DNA of 64,000 nt from Buttiauxella sp. A111 (GCF_014189855.1 NZ_BJFN01000002.1:310001-374000), one strand, 5' to 3'; shown: positions 38,648 to 49,694, counted from the stretch's first letter. The notes: a model not told the origin generated them from the letters alone. Program-made: numbers and translations.

Positions 38648-39244
38648 ATGACAAAAATTCAGTTAATTCCATCACTTCGCCAAGAAATTCGACACCATAT
38701 TCGGCAACGTCGCCGGGCGCTCACCCCAACTGAACAACAACACTTTGCTCATCTTGCAGCCGAACGAATGCTGACTTATCAGCCCGTATCCGACGCAAGT
38801 ACGGTCGCTCTGTTTTTGTCTTTTGATGGCGAACTGGACACCACTCCACTCATTCGTGCGTTGTGGCGAGCCGACAAAACCGTGTATCTACCCGTGCTTC
38901 ACCCGTTCAGTAAAGGCAATTTGCTGTTTCTACGGTATGCGGAAAACAGCCATTTAGTGATGAATCGTCTAAAAATTCTTGAGCCGAAGCTTGATGTCCG
39001 TGACGTGTTGCCACTGGATCAACTGGATGTGCTTATCACGCCGTTAGTGGCGTTCGATGAGCAAGGGCAAAGGTTAGGAATGGGTGGCGGTTTCTACGAC
39101 AGGACCTTGCAGAATTGGCAGAAGCATGGGATCTGGCCGGTTGGACTTGCACATGATTGCCAGCACGTTCCTGCATTACCCGCTGAAGAGTGGGATATCC
39201 CCTTGCCCGCGGTAGTCACACCGTCGCGGCTTTGGGAGTGGTAA
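38648..39244 (+). CDS. fau: 5-formyltetrahydrofolate cyclo-ligase
   Basis: 198 residues (E. coli YgfA/Fau 200). Signature loop RLGMGGGFYDRTLQNW near residue 140 and the N-terminal basic RQRRRALTPTEQ. It converts 5-formyl-THF to methenyl-THF with ATP, and in E. coli affects persister formation. 25 bp after ssrS, likely on the same transcript. Confidence 0.96.
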   Translation: MTKIQLIPSLRQEIRHHIRQRRRALTPTEQQHFAHLAAERMLTYQPVSDASTVALFLSFDGELDTTPLIRALWRADKTVYLPVLHPFSKGNLLFLRYAENSHLVMNRLKILEPKLDVRDVLPLDQLDVLITPLVAFDEQGQRLGMGGGFYDRTLQNWQKHGIWPVGLAHDCQHVPALPAEEWDIPLPAVVTPSRLWEW

Positions 39245-39247
39245 TCC

Positions 39248-39271
39248 CCTTCTCCCAAGCCAGGGAGAAGG
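39248..39271. repeat. CT-rich palindrome after fau
   Basis: CCTTCTCCC (39248-39256) and GGGAGAAGG (39263-39271), perfect 9-bp arms with a 6-base loop, 4 bp after the fau stop. Same family as the repeats at 31521 and 63897. Confidence 0.75.
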
Positions 39272-39298
39272 TTCACATGTCGCACAATGAGTAAAATG

Positions 39299-39922
39299 TC
39301 AGCTCCGACGTAACTGATTTAACTGCTTCGTATGCCAGTATCCTAATAATAAAACGCTCGTCAAAGCCCCCAGCAGTGCGCAGAACATATCTGATTGCGT
39401 ATCCCACGGGTCACCTTGAGTCCCCAGGAAATCATCCGCACCCTGCCCTAATCCCAGCGCCGTCCACCATTCAATCAGCTCATACATCGCGCTAATCGCC
39501 AGCGCGACGCAGCAGACCAGGAAAGCGACCATTTTGCGCCCCTGAACATAGCCCCCACGAATCAGTATTTCCCGCGCGGCGAGTGCCGGAACCAGCCCCT
39601 GGAAGTAATGCCCTAGCTTATCGTAAGGGTTGCGGCTCAGGCCAAAAAACTCCTGCACGTCAAAACCAATAGGCACTTTTGCATAGGTATACAAACCGCC
39701 AATCATCAAAATAATTGCGTGGAAGAAAATCAACGTATAAAGAAGCGGGGTCAGCGGGTAACGCGAATGGGTAGCTAAAAGCAGTGGGATAATAATGACC
39801 ACCGGCAGCACTTCCATCAACCAGGTTACCCTGTCGTGGGTATGGCTTCCCGTATAGGCAAGAATCAACAAAAGAATACCTGCGCCGAGCAGAATTAATC
39901 GATTGGAAAATTGTATGGTCAT
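39299..39922 (-). CDS. DUF2238 membrane protein (YjdF-like)
   Basis: 207 residues, about six membrane helices. Conserved family blocks GGLYTYAKVP, NPYDKLGHYFQGLVPALAARE, SAMYELIEWW and GDPWDTQSDMFCALLGA contain His, Glu and Asp facing the membrane. E. coli YjdF is a relative located elsewhere in the genome; in E. coli this gap contains the sibC RNA instead. Function unknown. Confidence 0.88.
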   Translation of the reverse strand: MTIQFSNRLILLGAGILLLILAYTGSHTHDRVTWLMEVLPVVIIIPLLLATHSRYPLTPLLYTLIFFHAIILMIGGLYTYAKVPIGFDVQEFFGLSRNPYDKLGHYFQGLVPALAAREILIRGGYVQGRKMVAFLVCCVALAISAMYELIEWWTALGLGQGADDFLGTQGDPWDTQSDMFCALLGALTSVLLLGYWHTKQLNQLRRS

Positions 39923-39977
39923 GTCATTGGCCGTGTAGCTAAAAACGCTACTATCGGATGGATATGGAGGAAATTCA

Positions 39978-40055
39978 ATGCAGGAAACACACTATCAGAG
40001 GACCCCGAATGGGGTCCTCATGCTACAAATTAGTAAAGCAGTCGAGCGCGGATAG
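39978..40055 (+). CDS. Possible 25-residue peptide overlapping the serA 3' end
   Basis: A 26-codon frame reading MQETHYQRTPNG...AVERG with a strong ribosome site GGAGG seven bases before the ATG, and a promoter-like TTGGCC-N16-TACTAT at 39927-39954. It runs through the GAGGACCCC hairpin and 26 bp into the antisense end of serA. Coding status is uncertain; it may be a leader or chance frame. Confidence 0.3.
   Translation: MQETHYQRTPNGVLMLQISKAVERG
39998..40019. terminator. Hairpin downstream of serA
   Basis: GAGGACCCC-GAAT-GGGGTCCTC, 9-bp perfect stem 11 bp after the serA stop. No T-run on the minus strand; terminator role is likely by position but not by sequence. Confidence 0.55.
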
Positions 40056-41268
40056 TGCCAGGAATCGCCTTCATCGATTTCAGCGCAGCCTCAGCAACAT
40101 CTTCTTCAGCATCTACATCAATGACCACATAACCCATTTTCGGCGTCGTTTGCAGATACTGTGCGGCGATGTTGATGCCTTGATCGGCAAAAATCTGGTT
40201 CAGCGCGGTCAAAATACCTGGGCGGTTTTCGTGAATATGCAATAAACGGCTGGTGCTTCCGCCGTGTAACGGCAGAGAAACCTCAGGGAAGTTCACCGCA
40301 GACAAGGTAGAACCGTTGTCGGAATATTTCGCCAGCTTGCCAGCCACTTCCAGGCCGATGTTTTCCTGCGCTTCCTGAGTTGAACCGCCAATGTGCGGAG
40401 TCAGGATCACGTTGTCGAACTCGCACAGTGGCGAAGTGAATGGATCGCTGTTGGTTGCAGGCTCGGTTGGGAAGACGTCGATAGCTGCACCTGCCAGATG
40501 TTTACGCGCCAGCGAATCACACAGAGCAGGAATATCTACAACCGTACCGCGTGCACAGTTAATCAGTAACGCACCCGGTTTCATCAATGCCAGTTCATTT
40601 GCACCAATCATGTTCTTGGTCGATGCGTTTTCAGGCACATGCAAACTCACCACATCGCTCATATTGAGCAAGTCAGAGAGGTGTTGAACCTGGGTTGCGT
40701 TGCCCAAAGTCAGTTTGTTCTCGATATCGTAGAAATATACGTGCATCCCCAGCGCTTCAGCCAGAATACCCAACTGAGTTCCGATATGGCCGTAGCCAAT
40801 AATGCCGAGTTTTTTACCGCGCGCTTCGTAAGAGCCAACCGCCAGCTTATTCCAGACACCACGGTGTGCTTTGGCGTTTGCTTCTGGAACGCCACGCAGC
40901 AGTAACAGCAGTTGGCCGATAACCAATTCCGCTACAGAACGCGTGTTCGAGAACGGGGCATTAAACACCGGTACGCCTCGTGTCGCGGCAGCATCCAGAT
41001 CGACCTGGTTAGTACCAATACAGAAACAGCCCACGGCCACCAGCTTTTCAGCCACTGCCAGAACATCTTCAGTTAAGTTAGTACGGGAACGCAGACCGAT
41101 GAAATGCGCATCACGGATCGACTCTTTCAGGGCATCGCTGTCCAGCGCGCCTTTATGGTATTCGATGTTGGTATAGCCTGCCGCACGTAGGTTATCCACG
41201 GCTTTCTGGTGTACGCCTTCCACCAGCAGGAATTTAATCTTGTCTTTATCCAGTGATACTTTTGCCAT
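40030..41268 (-). CDS. serA: D-3-phosphoglycerate dehydrogenase
   Basis: 412 residues (E. coli 410). NAD-binding motif LGIIGYGHIGTQLG, catalytic Arg in NCARGTVVD, Glu and His in LTPHIGGSTQEAQ, and a C-terminal ACT domain (RPGILTALNQIF) that binds serine for feedback inhibition. First step of serine synthesis. Two extra residues occur at LHGGSTSRLLHIHE compared with E. coli. A CRP-like site lies ~197 bp upstream. Confidence 0.98.
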   Translation of the reverse strand: MAKVSLDKDKIKFLLVEGVHQKAVDNLRAAGYTNIEYHKGALDSDALKESIRDAHFIGLRSRTNLTEDVLAVAEKLVAVGCFCIGTNQVDLDAAATRGVPVFNAPFSNTRSVAELVIGQLLLLLRGVPEANAKAHRGVWNKLAVGSYEARGKKLGIIGYGHIGTQLGILAEALGMHVYFYDIENKLTLGNATQVQHLSDLLNMSDVVSLHVPENASTKNMIGANELALMKPGALLINCARGTVVDIPALCDSLARKHLAGAAIDVFPTEPATNSDPFTSPLCEFDNVILTPHIGGSTQEAQENIGLEVAGKLAKYSDNGSTLSAVNFPEVSLPLHGGSTSRLLHIHENRPGILTALNQIFADQGINIAAQYLQTTPKMGYVVIDVDAEEDVAEAALKSMKAIPGTIRARLLY

Positions 41269-41464
41269 TTCCCGACCCTATTTTTAGTACTGATGTTGTG
41301 CTGTGTGATAAGACACCCTTCTGCCAAAATATCAAAAATTACGGGCGGGGCAATATAAACGATTGCGCAGTCTGCTAAGCAAAAAGGGAATAAGTGTCGG
41401 TGGGCAGCACAAAATACTGAACAGGAGAGAGAACCAGGAACGAATAACAGGCAGTTGGTAATAA

Positions 41465-41480
41465 TGTGACATATGTCACC
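41465..41480. promoter_or_regulatory. CRP site upstream of serA
   Basis: TGTGA-CATATG-TCACC: 9 of 10 CRP half-site bases, and the core GTGACATATGTCAC (41466-41479) is a perfect palindrome. serA of E. coli has a cAMP-CRP-dependent promoter as well as Lrp control. Confidence 0.7.
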
Positions 41481-41547
41481 AAATTTGCCGTTAGATTATT
41501 TTGTCTTTTTTTATGTGGTTATGGGGCGCATGAAACGCCCCACTCGA

Positions 41548-42207
41548 TCATTTCACAATGGTTTTCACGCCATCGGCAGTACCAATCAACGCAACATCAG
41601 CGCCGCGGTTAGCAAACAGCCCAACGGTCACTACGCCCGGCAAGCCGTTAATCGCATTTTCCAGCGCGATTGGCTCAACGATGCTGAGGCCGTAAACATC
41701 GAGAATGATGTTACCGTTATCCGTTACCACACCCTGACGGTATTCAGGGCGACCGCCCAGTTTAACCAGTTCACGGGCGACGCAACTGCGTGCCATTGGG
41801 ATCACTTCAACGGGTAATGGGAAATTGCCCAGGATACCCACCTGCTTGGACGCATCGGCGATACAAATAAACTTTTCCGCGACAGACGCAATGATCTTTT
41901 CGCGGGTGAGTGCTGCACCGCCGCCTTTGATCATTTGCATCTGGCCGTTGATCTCATCGGCACCATCGACATAGATCCCGAGAGTATCGACTTCGTTGAG
42001 GTCGAAAACCGTGATACCAAGGCTTTTCAGTTTGGCGGTGGAAGCGTCGGAGCTAGAAACGGCACCTTCAATCTGGTGTTTGATAGTTCCAAGAGCATCA
42101 ATAAAGTGTGCGGCGGTTGAGCCAGTACCCACACCAACGATAGTGCCTGGTTGCACGTATTGTAATGCTGCCCAGCCGACTGCTTTTTTCAGTTCATCCT
42201 GCGTCAT
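41548..42207 (-). CDS. rpiA: Ribose-5-phosphate isomerase A
   Basis: 219 residues, same as E. coli. Motifs [15 protein letters not shown] (phosphate loop), VDGADEI (catalytic Asp) and [12 protein letters not shown]. Interconverts ribose-5- and ribulose-5-phosphate. Start at [12 protein letters not shown]; 15 in-frame upstream codons are not conserved. Divergent from argP. Confidence 0.98.
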   Translation of the reverse strand: MTQDELKKAVGWAALQYVQPGTIVGVGTGSTAAHFIDALGTIKHQIEGAVSSSDASTAKLKSLGITVFDLNEVDTLGIYVDGADEINGQMQMIKGGGAALTREKIIASVAEKFICIADASKQVGILGNFPLPVEVIPMARSCVARELVKLGGRPEYRQGVVTDNGNIILDVYGLSIVEPIALENAINGLPGVVTVGLFANRGADVALIGTADGVKTIVK

Positions 42208-42374
42208 GGTTATTTGCCTGTGCTGTGAAAACTGACGCGCATTATAGAGCAAGCAGCCAAAAAATGTCCCACGAATGGCGCAGAACTCGGACGAACTTTG
42301 CTGATTTGGTCTGGATCAGCGGCAAATTTATGTCATAGTGCAGCCATAACAAAAATAGGAGTTAGCAAACAACA

Positions 42375-43274
42375 ATGAAACGCCCGGACTATAGAACGCT
42401 ACAGGCGTTGGATGCCGTGATTCGTGAACGAGGGTTTGAGCGCGCAGCGCAAAAACTCTGTATTACTCAATCCGCAGTCTCGCAACGAATCAAGCAACTG
42501 GAAAATATGTTCGGCCAGCCATTGTTAGTGCGCACTGTTCCCCCTCGTCCAACCGAGCAGGGGCAAAAGTTACTGGCATTATTGCGTCAGGTAGAACTGC
42601 TTGAAGAAGAGTGGTTAGGCGATGAACAAACCGGTTCTACACCGCTGTTGTTATCGCTTGCAGTCAACGCAGACAGTCTGGCAACCTGGTTGCTGCCAGC
42701 ATTAGCACCCGTTCTGGCCGACTCTCCTATTCGTCTGAACCTTCAGGTTGAAGATGAAACCCGAACTCAGGAACGTCTACGTCGCGGTGAAGTGGTCGGC
42801 GCGGTGTCCATTCAGCCACAGCCATTACCAAGTTGCCTGGTCGATAGACTGGGTGCGTTGGATTATCTTTTTGTCGGTTCGAAAGATTTTGCGGCACGTT
42901 ATTTCCCCAATGGCGTCACGCGTTCCGCATTGCTGAAAGCACCTGCCGTGGCGTTCGACCATCTCGACGACATGCACCAGGCGTTCTTGCAGCAGAATTT
43001 CGATTTGTCGCCGGGTAGCGTTCCGTGCCACATCGTTAACTCATCGGAAGCGTTTGTACAATTAGCGCGTCAGGGCACCACATGTTGCATGATCCCGCAT
43101 CTGCAAATAGAAAGAGAGCTGAAAAGCGGCGAGTTGATTGACCTGACACCAGGCCTTATGCAGCGCCGTATGTTGTATTGGCACCGCTTTGCACCAGAAA
43201 GCCGTATGATGCGTAATGTCACAGACGCGTTGCTGGATTATGGGCACAAAGTGTTGCGACAGGATGCTGAATAA
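42375..43274 (+). CDS. argP: LysR-type regulator ArgP
   Basis: 299 residues (E. coli 297). HTH at 5-60 ([22 protein letters not shown]) and a periplasmic-binding-like effector domain that senses arginine and lysine. It activates argO, which lies ~1 kb downstream here. In E. coli the scpABC-ygfI genes separate argP from yggE; they are absent here. Confidence 0.97.
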   Translation: MKRPDYRTLQALDAVIRERGFERAAQKLCITQSAVSQRIKQLENMFGQPLLVRTVPPRPTEQGQKLLALLRQVELLEEEWLGDEQTGSTPLLLSLAVNADSLATWLLPALAPVLADSPIRLNLQVEDETRTQERLRRGEVVGAVSIQPQPLPSCLVDRLGALDYLFVGSKDFAARYFPNGVTRSALLKAPAVAFDHLDDMHQAFLQQNFDLSPGSVPCHIVNSSEAFVQLARQGTTCCMIPHLQIERELKSGELIDLTPGLMQRRMLYWHRFAPESRMMRNVTDALLDYGHKVLRQDAE

Positions 43275-43305
43275 AAAAAGGCCGCTCATTTATAGCGACC
43301 TTTTT
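43275..43305 (+). terminator. argP terminator
   Basis: AAAAAGG-CCGCT with AGCG-ACCTTTTT, one mismatch, directly after the stop and ending in TTTTT. Confidence 0.88.
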
Positions 43306-43313
43306 GTTATGTC

Positions 43314-43342
43314 GGGTGGATAAACTTTTGCGTTATCCACCC
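43314..43342. terminator. Hairpin downstream of yggE
   Basis: GGGTGGATAA (43314-43323) pairs with TTATCCACCC (43333-43342). 14 bp after the yggE stop on the minus strand; forms with the argP terminator a shared end region. Confidence 0.6.
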
Positions 43343-43356
43343 CAGATATCGATGAT

Positions 43357-44088
43357 TTACTGTGCAGCCGGAGCCGCAGCACTTCCCAGTTCAAACACCA
43401 CATCAACCTGGTCATCAAACTGAATCGTCTGCTGATCGTAGGTATCCTGAGCTGAAACCGGCGGCGCTGCATCGGCTTTCATCATCCGTACCATCGGCGC
43501 GGGTTGATAGTTAGATACGTGATAACGCACGCTATACACCGGACCCAACTTGCTGTTAAAGCCTTCGGCTAACAGTTTCGCCTGACGGCTGGCATCGTCG
43601 ATAGCCGCTTTGCGCGCTTTATCTTTGTATTGCTCAGGGTTTGCTACGCCAAGCGATACAGAACGAATTTCGTTAAGACCCGCTTTAAGCGCGCCATCGA
43701 GTAACTCATTCATTTTGTCGAGTTTACGGAGTGTGACATCGACCTGACGCACAGCACGATAACCTTTCAGCTGTGTTTTACCGTCTTTCAGATATTCATA
43801 TTCTGGTTGGGTGCGCAGGTTGGCAGCGTTGATGTCTTTCTTCTCGACACCACTTTGCTGCAAGAAGGTCAGATACTGTGCAACGCGGTCATCAGCCTGT
43901 TTTTTAGCCGATGCTGCATCTTTAGCAGACACATTGACTTCGATAGCGAGCGTGGCAATGTCAGGAACAGCATCCACGCTTGCGGTGCCGGATGTCACGA
44001 TATGCGGACCATTTGGCAGCTCTCCGGCCCACGCCGAAAAAGAACCTAATCCCACCAAAGCGGCTAATGCCAGGGTTTTCAACTTCAC
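43357..44088 (-). CDS. yggE: Periplasmic SIMPL-domain protein YggE
   Basis: 243 residues. Signal peptide ending FSAWA|GEL, then a SIMPL (DUF541) domain: IVTSGTASVDAVPDIATLAI, VDVTLRKLDKMNELLDGAL and ARKAAIDDASRQAKLLAEGF. Implicated in oxidative-stress tolerance in E. coli; ring-forming in related proteins. Orientation and place as in E. coli. Confidence 0.95.
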   Translation of the reverse strand: MKLKTLALAALVGLGSFSAWAGELPNGPHIVTSGTASVDAVPDIATLAIEVNVSAKDAASAKKQADDRVAQYLTFLQQSGVEKKDINAANLRTQPEYEYLKDGKTQLKGYRAVRQVDVTLRKLDKMNELLDGALKAGLNEIRSVSLGVANPEQYKDKARKAAIDDASRQAKLLAEGFNSKLGPVYSVRYHVSNYQPAPMVRMMKADAAPPVSAQDTYDQQTIQFDDQVDVVFELGSAAAPAAQ

Positions 44089-44196
44089 TGTATTTCCTCC
44101 ATGCTACATTCCACTGTCATTACGCCCGCAAAATACACGGACGTCAGGCAGCAAGCTTAGCGTGTAATGGTAACTTGTCTATCAGATTAAGGCGAA

Positions 44197-44832
44197 TTAA
44201 CCCATCAGAGAGGAAATATGGCGAACACCATCGTGAGCCAGTTGTAATGCGATAAACCACATCACCAACCCGACAACCCCATTAATAATGCGCTGCGCTT
44301 TAGCTGTGCGCAGACGTGGCGCAAGCCAGGCGGCGAGCAGTGCAAGGCCATAGAACCAAAGGATCGACGCACTCACTGTCCCCAATGCAAACCAGCGTTT
44401 GGGTTCATCAGCCAATTGCCCGCCAAGACTGCCCAACACCACAAAGGTATCCAGATAAACATGCGGATTGAGCCAGGTAACGGCCAGCACTGTGGCGACA
44501 ATTTTCCAGCGCCCTTGCTTCAGAACTTCCGCTGACGCCAGTTCCACGCTACTACTCAAAGCGGTACGCAGTGCGCCCCAACCGTACCAAAGCAAAAATG
44601 CCACGCCGCCCCAGGTCACAATTGCCAGCAGCCAGGGCGACTGCATCAGCAACGCACTTCCACCAAAGATCCCACCGCAAATCAGCAGTAAGTCACTGAT
44701 TGCACAAAGCGAGGCAATCATCAGATGGTATTGGCGGCGAATTCCCTGGTTCATGACAAAAGCGTTTTGCGGCCCGAGTGGCAAAATTAATGCCGCACCT
44801 AATGTAAGACCTTGAAAAAAATAAGATAACAC
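44197..44832 (-). CDS. argO: L-arginine exporter ArgO
   Basis: 211 residues, LysE family with five or six membrane helices; family motif [19 protein letters not shown] near the N-terminus and [16 protein letters not shown] in the middle. Exports arginine and canavanine. Expected to be activated by ArgP from its upstream AT-rich region (44833-44930). Confidence 0.97.
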   Translation of the reverse strand: MLSYFFQGLTLGAALILPLGPQNAFVMNQGIRRQYHLMIASLCAISDLLLICGGIFGGSALLMQSPWLLAIVTWGGVAFLLWYGWGALRTALSSSVELASAEVLKQGRWKIVATVLAVTWLNPHVYLDTFVVLGSLGGQLADEPKRWFALGTVSASILWFYGLALLAAWLAPRLRTAKAQRIINGVVGLVMWFIALQLAHDGVRHISSLMG

Positions 44833-44935
44833 GATGATTTACTCTTCAATATTTAGCGATTTGAGAAGAGTGTAGTGGGGAAAAATTATTAGAGGAAATG
44901 GATAATTTTAATGGTTTATAAGTATTGCTAATAAA

Positions 44936-44960
44936 ACCAGGGCCAGCCGAAACTGGCCCT
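44936..44960 (-). terminator. mscS terminator
   Basis: AGGGCCAG (44939-44946) pairs with CTGGCCCT (44953-44960); minus-strand tail reads GGTTTTATT. Confidence 0.8.
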
Positions 44961-44966
44961 AAAAAA

Positions 44967-45830
44967 TCACTCTTGCGCAGGCTGTTGTTTAACACGTTTG
45001 AAATTCACATCCATCTGCGGATGTGGGATCCCAATATCGTTGGCATCCAGCGCTTTTTTGATACGTTCCAGCACATCCCAATAGACATCCTGCAAATCAG
45101 CGCTGTTGCTCCAGGCGCGCACCACAAAGTTAATGGATGACGGCCCCAGTTCATTGAGTCGTACCGTAATTTCGCGGTCTTTCAGTACACGCTCATCGCT
45201 GGTGATGATGTCGGTTAAAATCTGCTTAACCTTGTCGATATCCGAATCGTATGCCACGCCGATGATAAATTCATTACGGCGCATCGGTTCGCGGGAGAAG
45301 TTAATAATATTACCTGCGATAATTTTACCGTTTGGCACGACAACAATTTTGCCATCCAGGGTACGTAACGTGGTGGAGAAGATCTGCACATTAAGTACCG
45401 ATCCCGCAATTCCCCCGAGATCAACATATTCCCCGGCACGGAATGGACGGAAGGTGACAAGCAGTACGCCTGCCGCCAGGTTAGAGAGCGAACCTTGCAG
45501 CGCCAGGCCGATGGCCAAGCCTGCGGCACCCAGAACGGCAATGACTGACGCCGTTTGTACGCCCACGCGTCCCAATGCGGCAATTAATGTGAAGGCGATA
45601 ATGCCGTAACGCACCAGAGCAGAAAGGAAATCAGCCACAGTGGCATCAATATTACGCGCTACCATCACACGGTTGATGGCGTTGGACACGATACGAGCCA
45701 CGATCATCCCGACGATAATAATCGCAATCGCCGCCACAATGTTGACCGCATAGCTCAGCAGTAACGCCTGGTTGCGCACCAACCAGCCTCCGGCATTATT
45801 AATACTGTCTACTACGTTGAGATCTTCCAT
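44967..45830 (-). CDS. mscS: Small-conductance mechanosensitive channel MscS
   Basis: 287 residues (E. coli 286). Three membrane helices; the pore helix is the Gly/Ala-rich [21 protein letters not shown] followed by SNLAAGV; then beta and alpha/beta vestibule domains. Opens under membrane tension to relieve osmotic downshock. In E. coli fbaA is the next gene upstream; here the tdc operon intervenes. Confidence 0.98.
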   Translation of the reverse strand: MEDLNVVDSINNAGGWLVRNQALLLSYAVNIVAAIAIIIVGMIVARIVSNAINRVMVARNIDATVADFLSALVRYGIIAFTLIAALGRVGVQTASVIAVLGAAGLAIGLALQGSLSNLAAGVLLVTFRPFRAGEYVDLGGIAGSVLNVQIFSTTLRTLDGKIVVVPNGKIIAGNIINFSREPMRRNEFIIGVAYDSDIDKVKQILTDIITSDERVLKDREITVRLNELGPSSINFVVRAWSNSADLQDVYWDVLERIKKALDANDIGIPHPQMDVNFKRVKQQPAQE

Positions 45831-45946
45831 TCACTCTACCTTGTGATTACCAAAATTCCGCGCCAGAAAGGCACATCAGAGACTTTAAAGCGTAAACAAA
45901 ACAACAGAATATGCCAACTTTGTCACAAAAATGATCATAAGAATGC

Positions 45947-45967
45947 AAAAACCCGCACAAGGCGGGC
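45947..45967 (-). terminator. tdc operon terminator
   Basis: CCCGC-ACAAG-GCGGG with an A-run on the plus strand (T-run on minus) at 45947-45951. It lies ~45 bp after the tdcE stop, so the operon ends at tdcE. Confidence 0.85.
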
Positions 45968-46009
45968 TTTACAGTGGAACACAAATTTCGTTAATTTCAG
46001 GACGAGAAA

Positions 46010-48304
46010 TTAAATCGAATGCGTGAAGGTACGCGAAATAACATCCTGCTGCTGCTCGCGCGTCAAAGCATTAAAGCGCACCGCGTAACCGGAAACACGA
46101 ATGGTTAACGTCGGATAATTTTCCGGATGTTCGATGGCATCCATCAGCATTTCACGGTTCATCACGTTCACGTTCAGATGCTGCCCACCCTCGGTTTTCA
46201 CATCGTGATGGAAATAACCATCCAGCAGACCCACCAGGTTTAATTGGCGCACCGCATCATCTCGCCCCAGTGCCGCTGGCACAATTGAGAAGGTGTAAGA
46301 GATGCCATCCTTCGCATAGCTAAACGGAAGTTTAGCCACGGAGGTTAATGACGCAACGGCACCTTTACGATCCCTTCCGTGCATAGGGTTCGCGCCAGGA
46401 GCAAATGGCGTTCCGCCACGGCGACCATCTGGTGTATTTCCGGTTTTCTGTCCATACACAACGTTTGAAGTGATCGTCAGGATCGATTGCGTCGGCACCG
46501 CGTTGCGATACGTTGGCAGCGCCTGGATCTTCTTCATAAAGCGCTCAACCAGATCGCAGGCAATGGCATCAACACGATCGTCATTATTACCGTATTGCGG
46601 GTATTCACCTTCAATCACGAAATCAACCGCCAGGCCGCTATGATCACGCACCGGTTTCACCGTGGCGTACTTAATGGCGGAAAGCGAATCCACTGCGACT
46701 GACAAACCGGCAATGCCACACGCCATGGTGCGATAAACATCCCTGTCGTGCAGCGCCATCAGCGACGCTTCGTAGCTATATTTGTCATGCATGTAGTGGA
46801 TGAGATTAAGCGCGGTCACGTATTGCGTGGCCAGCCAGTCCATAAAGTGATCCAGACTGATCATCACCTTGTCATAGTCCAGCACATCGTCCAGAAGAAT
46901 CGGCATTTTCGGCCCAACCTGGATTTTTAGCTTTTCATCCATACCGCCGTTGATGCAATACAGCAGGGTTTTTGCCAGGTTGGCACGCGCCCCAAAGAAC
47001 TGCATCTGTTTACCTATAACCATTGGGCTGACGCAGCAGGCAATGGCGTAGTCATCACTGTCAAAATCACAACGCATCAGGTCGTCGTTTTCGTACTGTA
47101 ATGACGAGGTTTCAATAGAAACTTTGGCCGCATAGACTTTGAATGGCTTCGGTAACGCCTCGGACCACAAGATAGTCAGATTAGGTTCTGGCGCAGGCCC
47201 CATGGTGTAGAGAGTGTTCAAATAACGGTACGCATTTTTGGTGACCAGCGTACGTCCATCAAGCCCCATACCGCCAATAACTTCAGTCGCCCAAATCGGG
47301 TCGCCTGAGAACAGTGAGTCAAATTCCGGTGTACGCAGGAAACGCACCATACGGATCTTCATGATGAAATGATCGACTAACTCTTGCGCCTCAAGCTCTG
47401 TCAGCAAGCCCGCTTTGAGATCGCGTTCGATATAAATATCGATAAAGGTGGTCGTGCGTCCCAATGACATCGCCCCGCCATTTTGCGATTTCACTGCGGC
47501 CAGGTAGGCAAAATAGAGCCACTGTAATGCTTCCTGTGCATTGCTCGCCGGCCGCGAAATATCAAAGCCGTAATTTGCCGCCATCTCCTGAATTTGCAGC
47601 AAGGCACGGCGATGTTCCGATAACTCCTCACGCAGGCGGATGACATCCTCAAGCTTTTCACCCCGCTCGAGCTGATTCTGTAGGTCAGCAAACTGCAATT
47701 CACGCTCCCGCACTAAATACGCGATGCCATACAGCGCCACGCGGCGATAGTCACCAATAATGCGGCCACGTCCATAACCATCAGGCAAGCCGGTCAATAC
47801 GCCTGATTTGCGGCAACGCAAAATATCCGGTGAGTAAACATCAAAGACGCCTTGATTATGAGTCTTGCGCAGCGAAGTAAACTGGTATTCGAAATCAGGA
47901 TCCATTTCACGACCATAAGCTTCAAACGAGCTTTTGATCATGTTGATGCCGCCATACGGATGTAAGGCGCGTTTCAGCGGCTTGTCGGTTTGCAATCCTA
48001 CGATTTTTTCATGTTCTTTAACGATATAACCGGGGGCATGTGCAGTAATCGTCGTGGCAATATTGGTATCGAAATCGACGGGTGCGTGGGTGGCATTTTC
48101 AATGCGAATGCCATCCATCACTTTTTCCCACAGCGCGGTGGTCGCCGGCGTAGCTCCCGCTAAGAATGATTCATCACCTTCATACGGGGTATAGTTCTGC
48201 TGAATAAAATCCCGAACATTAATGGTCTTTTTCCATTCGTCACCTGAAAATTGTTGCCAGGCATGGGAATAATTATCGTTGGTAATATCAATATCCACAT
48301 TCAT
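46010..48304 (-). CDS. tdcE: 2-ketobutyrate/pyruvate formate-lyase TdcE
   Basis: 764 residues, same as E. coli TdcE. The adjacent active-site cysteines are in [12 protein letters not shown] and the glycyl-radical loop near the C-terminus reads [11 protein letters not shown]. It splits 2-ketobutyrate (from TdcB) into propionyl-CoA and formate anaerobically; it needs an activating enzyme (PflA) encoded elsewhere. Last gene of this tdc operon; tdcF and tdcG found after it in E. coli are missing. Confidence 0.97.
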   Translation of the reverse strand: MNVDIDITNDNYSHAWQQFSGDEWKKTINVRDFIQQNYTPYEGDESFLAGATPATTALWEKVMDGIRIENATHAPVDFDTNIATTITAHAPGYIVKEHEKIVGLQTDKPLKRALHPYGGINMIKSSFEAYGREMDPDFEYQFTSLRKTHNQGVFDVYSPDILRCRKSGVLTGLPDGYGRGRIIGDYRRVALYGIAYLVRERELQFADLQNQLERGEKLEDVIRLREELSEHRRALLQIQEMAANYGFDISRPASNAQEALQWLYFAYLAAVKSQNGGAMSLGRTTTFIDIYIERDLKAGLLTELEAQELVDHFIMKIRMVRFLRTPEFDSLFSGDPIWATEVIGGMGLDGRTLVTKNAYRYLNTLYTMGPAPEPNLTILWSEALPKPFKVYAAKVSIETSSLQYENDDLMRCDFDSDDYAIACCVSPMVIGKQMQFFGARANLAKTLLYCINGGMDEKLKIQVGPKMPILLDDVLDYDKVMISLDHFMDWLATQYVTALNLIHYMHDKYSYEASLMALHDRDVYRTMACGIAGLSVAVDSLSAIKYATVKPVRDHSGLAVDFVIEGEYPQYGNNDDRVDAIACDLVERFMKKIQALPTYRNAVPTQSILTITSNVVYGQKTGNTPDGRRGGTPFAPGANPMHGRDRKGAVASLTSVAKLPFSYAKDGISYTFSIVPAALGRDDAVRQLNLVGLLDGYFHHDVKTEGGQHLNVNVMNREMLMDAIEHPENYPTLTIRVSGYAVRFNALTREQQQDVISRTFTHSI

Positions 48305-48334
48305 TACTTCATTCCTTTAAAGCACATTATTAAT

Positions 48335-48462
48335 ATATACCCGAAATAATTCGAGTTGCATTGAGGCGGCAAGTGAGTGAATCCCGCTGAGCTTACTCAA
48401 GTAAGTGATGCGGGTGAATGAACGCAGCCAACAAAGATGCAACTTGAAGTATGACGGGTATA
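48335..48462. repeat. ERIC element 4 (128 bp), tdcD-tdcE gap
   Basis: Full-length: TATACCCGAAATAATTCGAG at the left, GACGGGTATA at the right, with the core CTTACTCAAGTAAG. Its right end abuts the tdcD stop codon (48463). Confidence 0.95.
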
Positions 48463-49671
48463 TCAGGCGTATTCAGCAATATGGCACTCTCTACCTAAAT
48501 GCAGGGCATCAAGCGCTATCATTTTTTCTTCGTTAGTCGGAATTACCGCACAAACGATGGGTGAGAAGTCGCTGGAAATAACTCGCTGCCCTATTCGATT
48601 AGATTGGTTATTTCTCTCAATATCCAATTCAATACCAAAAACGCGTAAACGTTCTGCCACCAGGCGACGAATAAGTATTGAGTTCTCACCGATACCACCG
48701 GTAAAAATAACGCCATCAAAACGAGTTAACGAAGCGGCATGTGCACCTATGGTTCGGGCTATTCGATGGACAAATGTTCTAATGGCTAATTGCGCACGCA
48801 CATCTCCGTTATGCCAGGCTTTTTCCAGAGTACGTAAATCTGACGATATTCCTGAAAGCCCCAATAGCCCGGATTCTTTATTGACGACCTGTTCCAGGTC
48901 ATCCATTGATTGCTCAGTTTGACGGGCAAGCCAGGCCATTGCGCCAAAGTCCACATCACCACAACGCGTGCCCATGATCAGCCCTTCGAGCGGCGTCATC
49001 CCCATCGAGGTATCAACGCTTTCGCCATTTTGCACCGCGCAAACCGAAGCCCCATTTCCTAAGTGAGCAATCACCAACCCCGAGTTTTCTGATTCCAGGC
49101 CGGGTAACTCGCGCGCTTGCTGAGAAACATAGCGATGCGACGTGCCATGGAACCCATAACGGCGCACACCGTATTCTTCAAAGTAGCGATACGGTAAACC
49201 GTACAGATAAGCTTCAGGCTTCAGGGTCTGATGGAAACTGGTATCGAATACCGCGACCTGTGGAATACCCGGGAAGCGAAGCCGCGCTGATTCCACTCCA
49301 TGTAAATTGGCATAATTGTGTAACGGAGCCAAAGGTGAAACCTGACGAATTTGTTCTATAACCTCGTCGGTAATTAAGACTGACTCACTAAATAAAGATC
49401 CGCCGTGGGCAATACGGTGACCAACAAAAGCGACGCTATCGATTAAATTCCGAATCTCCAGTTCAGCCGCTATTGCAGATAACGCTTCTTCATAATTCTG
49501 GTGAGCCAGAATAATGGGTTCTCCATCATTGACGGTTATAAATGCCTTCTCAGTATTAATACCTTCACAAATTCCAGATAAAAGTACATCGCAAGTTTCT
49601 GCATCTAACACTGAAAATTTAACCGAAGAAGAACCAAAGTTAATCGTCAACACTACTGGGTAATCATTCAT
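48463..49671 (-). CDS. tdcD: Propionate/acetate kinase TdcD
   Basis: 402 residues, same as E. coli. ASKHA kinase: [16 protein letters not shown] at the N-terminus, [16 protein letters not shown] phosphate loop, [18 protein letters not shown] and [10 protein letters not shown]. It makes ATP and propionate from propionyl phosphate. Start at MNDYPVVL; 24 upstream codons are in frame but run into the ERIC remnant. The last codon overlaps the ERIC boundary. Confidence 0.97.
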   Translation of the reverse strand: MNDYPVVLTINFGSSSVKFSVLDAETCDVLLSGICEGINTEKAFITVNDGEPIILAHQNYEEALSAIAAELEIRNLIDSVAFVGHRIAHGGSLFSESVLITDEVIEQIRQVSPLAPLHNYANLHGVESARLRFPGIPQVAVFDTSFHQTLKPEAYLYGLPYRYFEEYGVRRYGFHGTSHRYVSQQARELPGLESENSGLVIAHLGNGASVCAVQNGESVDTSMGMTPLEGLIMGTRCGDVDFGAMAWLARQTEQSMDDLEQVVNKESGLLGLSGISSDLRTLEKAWHNGDVRAQLAIRTFVHRIARTIGAHAASLTRFDGVIFTGGIGENSILIRRLVAERLRVFGIELDIERNNQSNRIGQRVISSDFSPIVCAVIPTNEEKMIALDALHLGRECHIAEYA

Positions 49672-49694
49672 TTTTAAATTCCACTCATCCTGAG

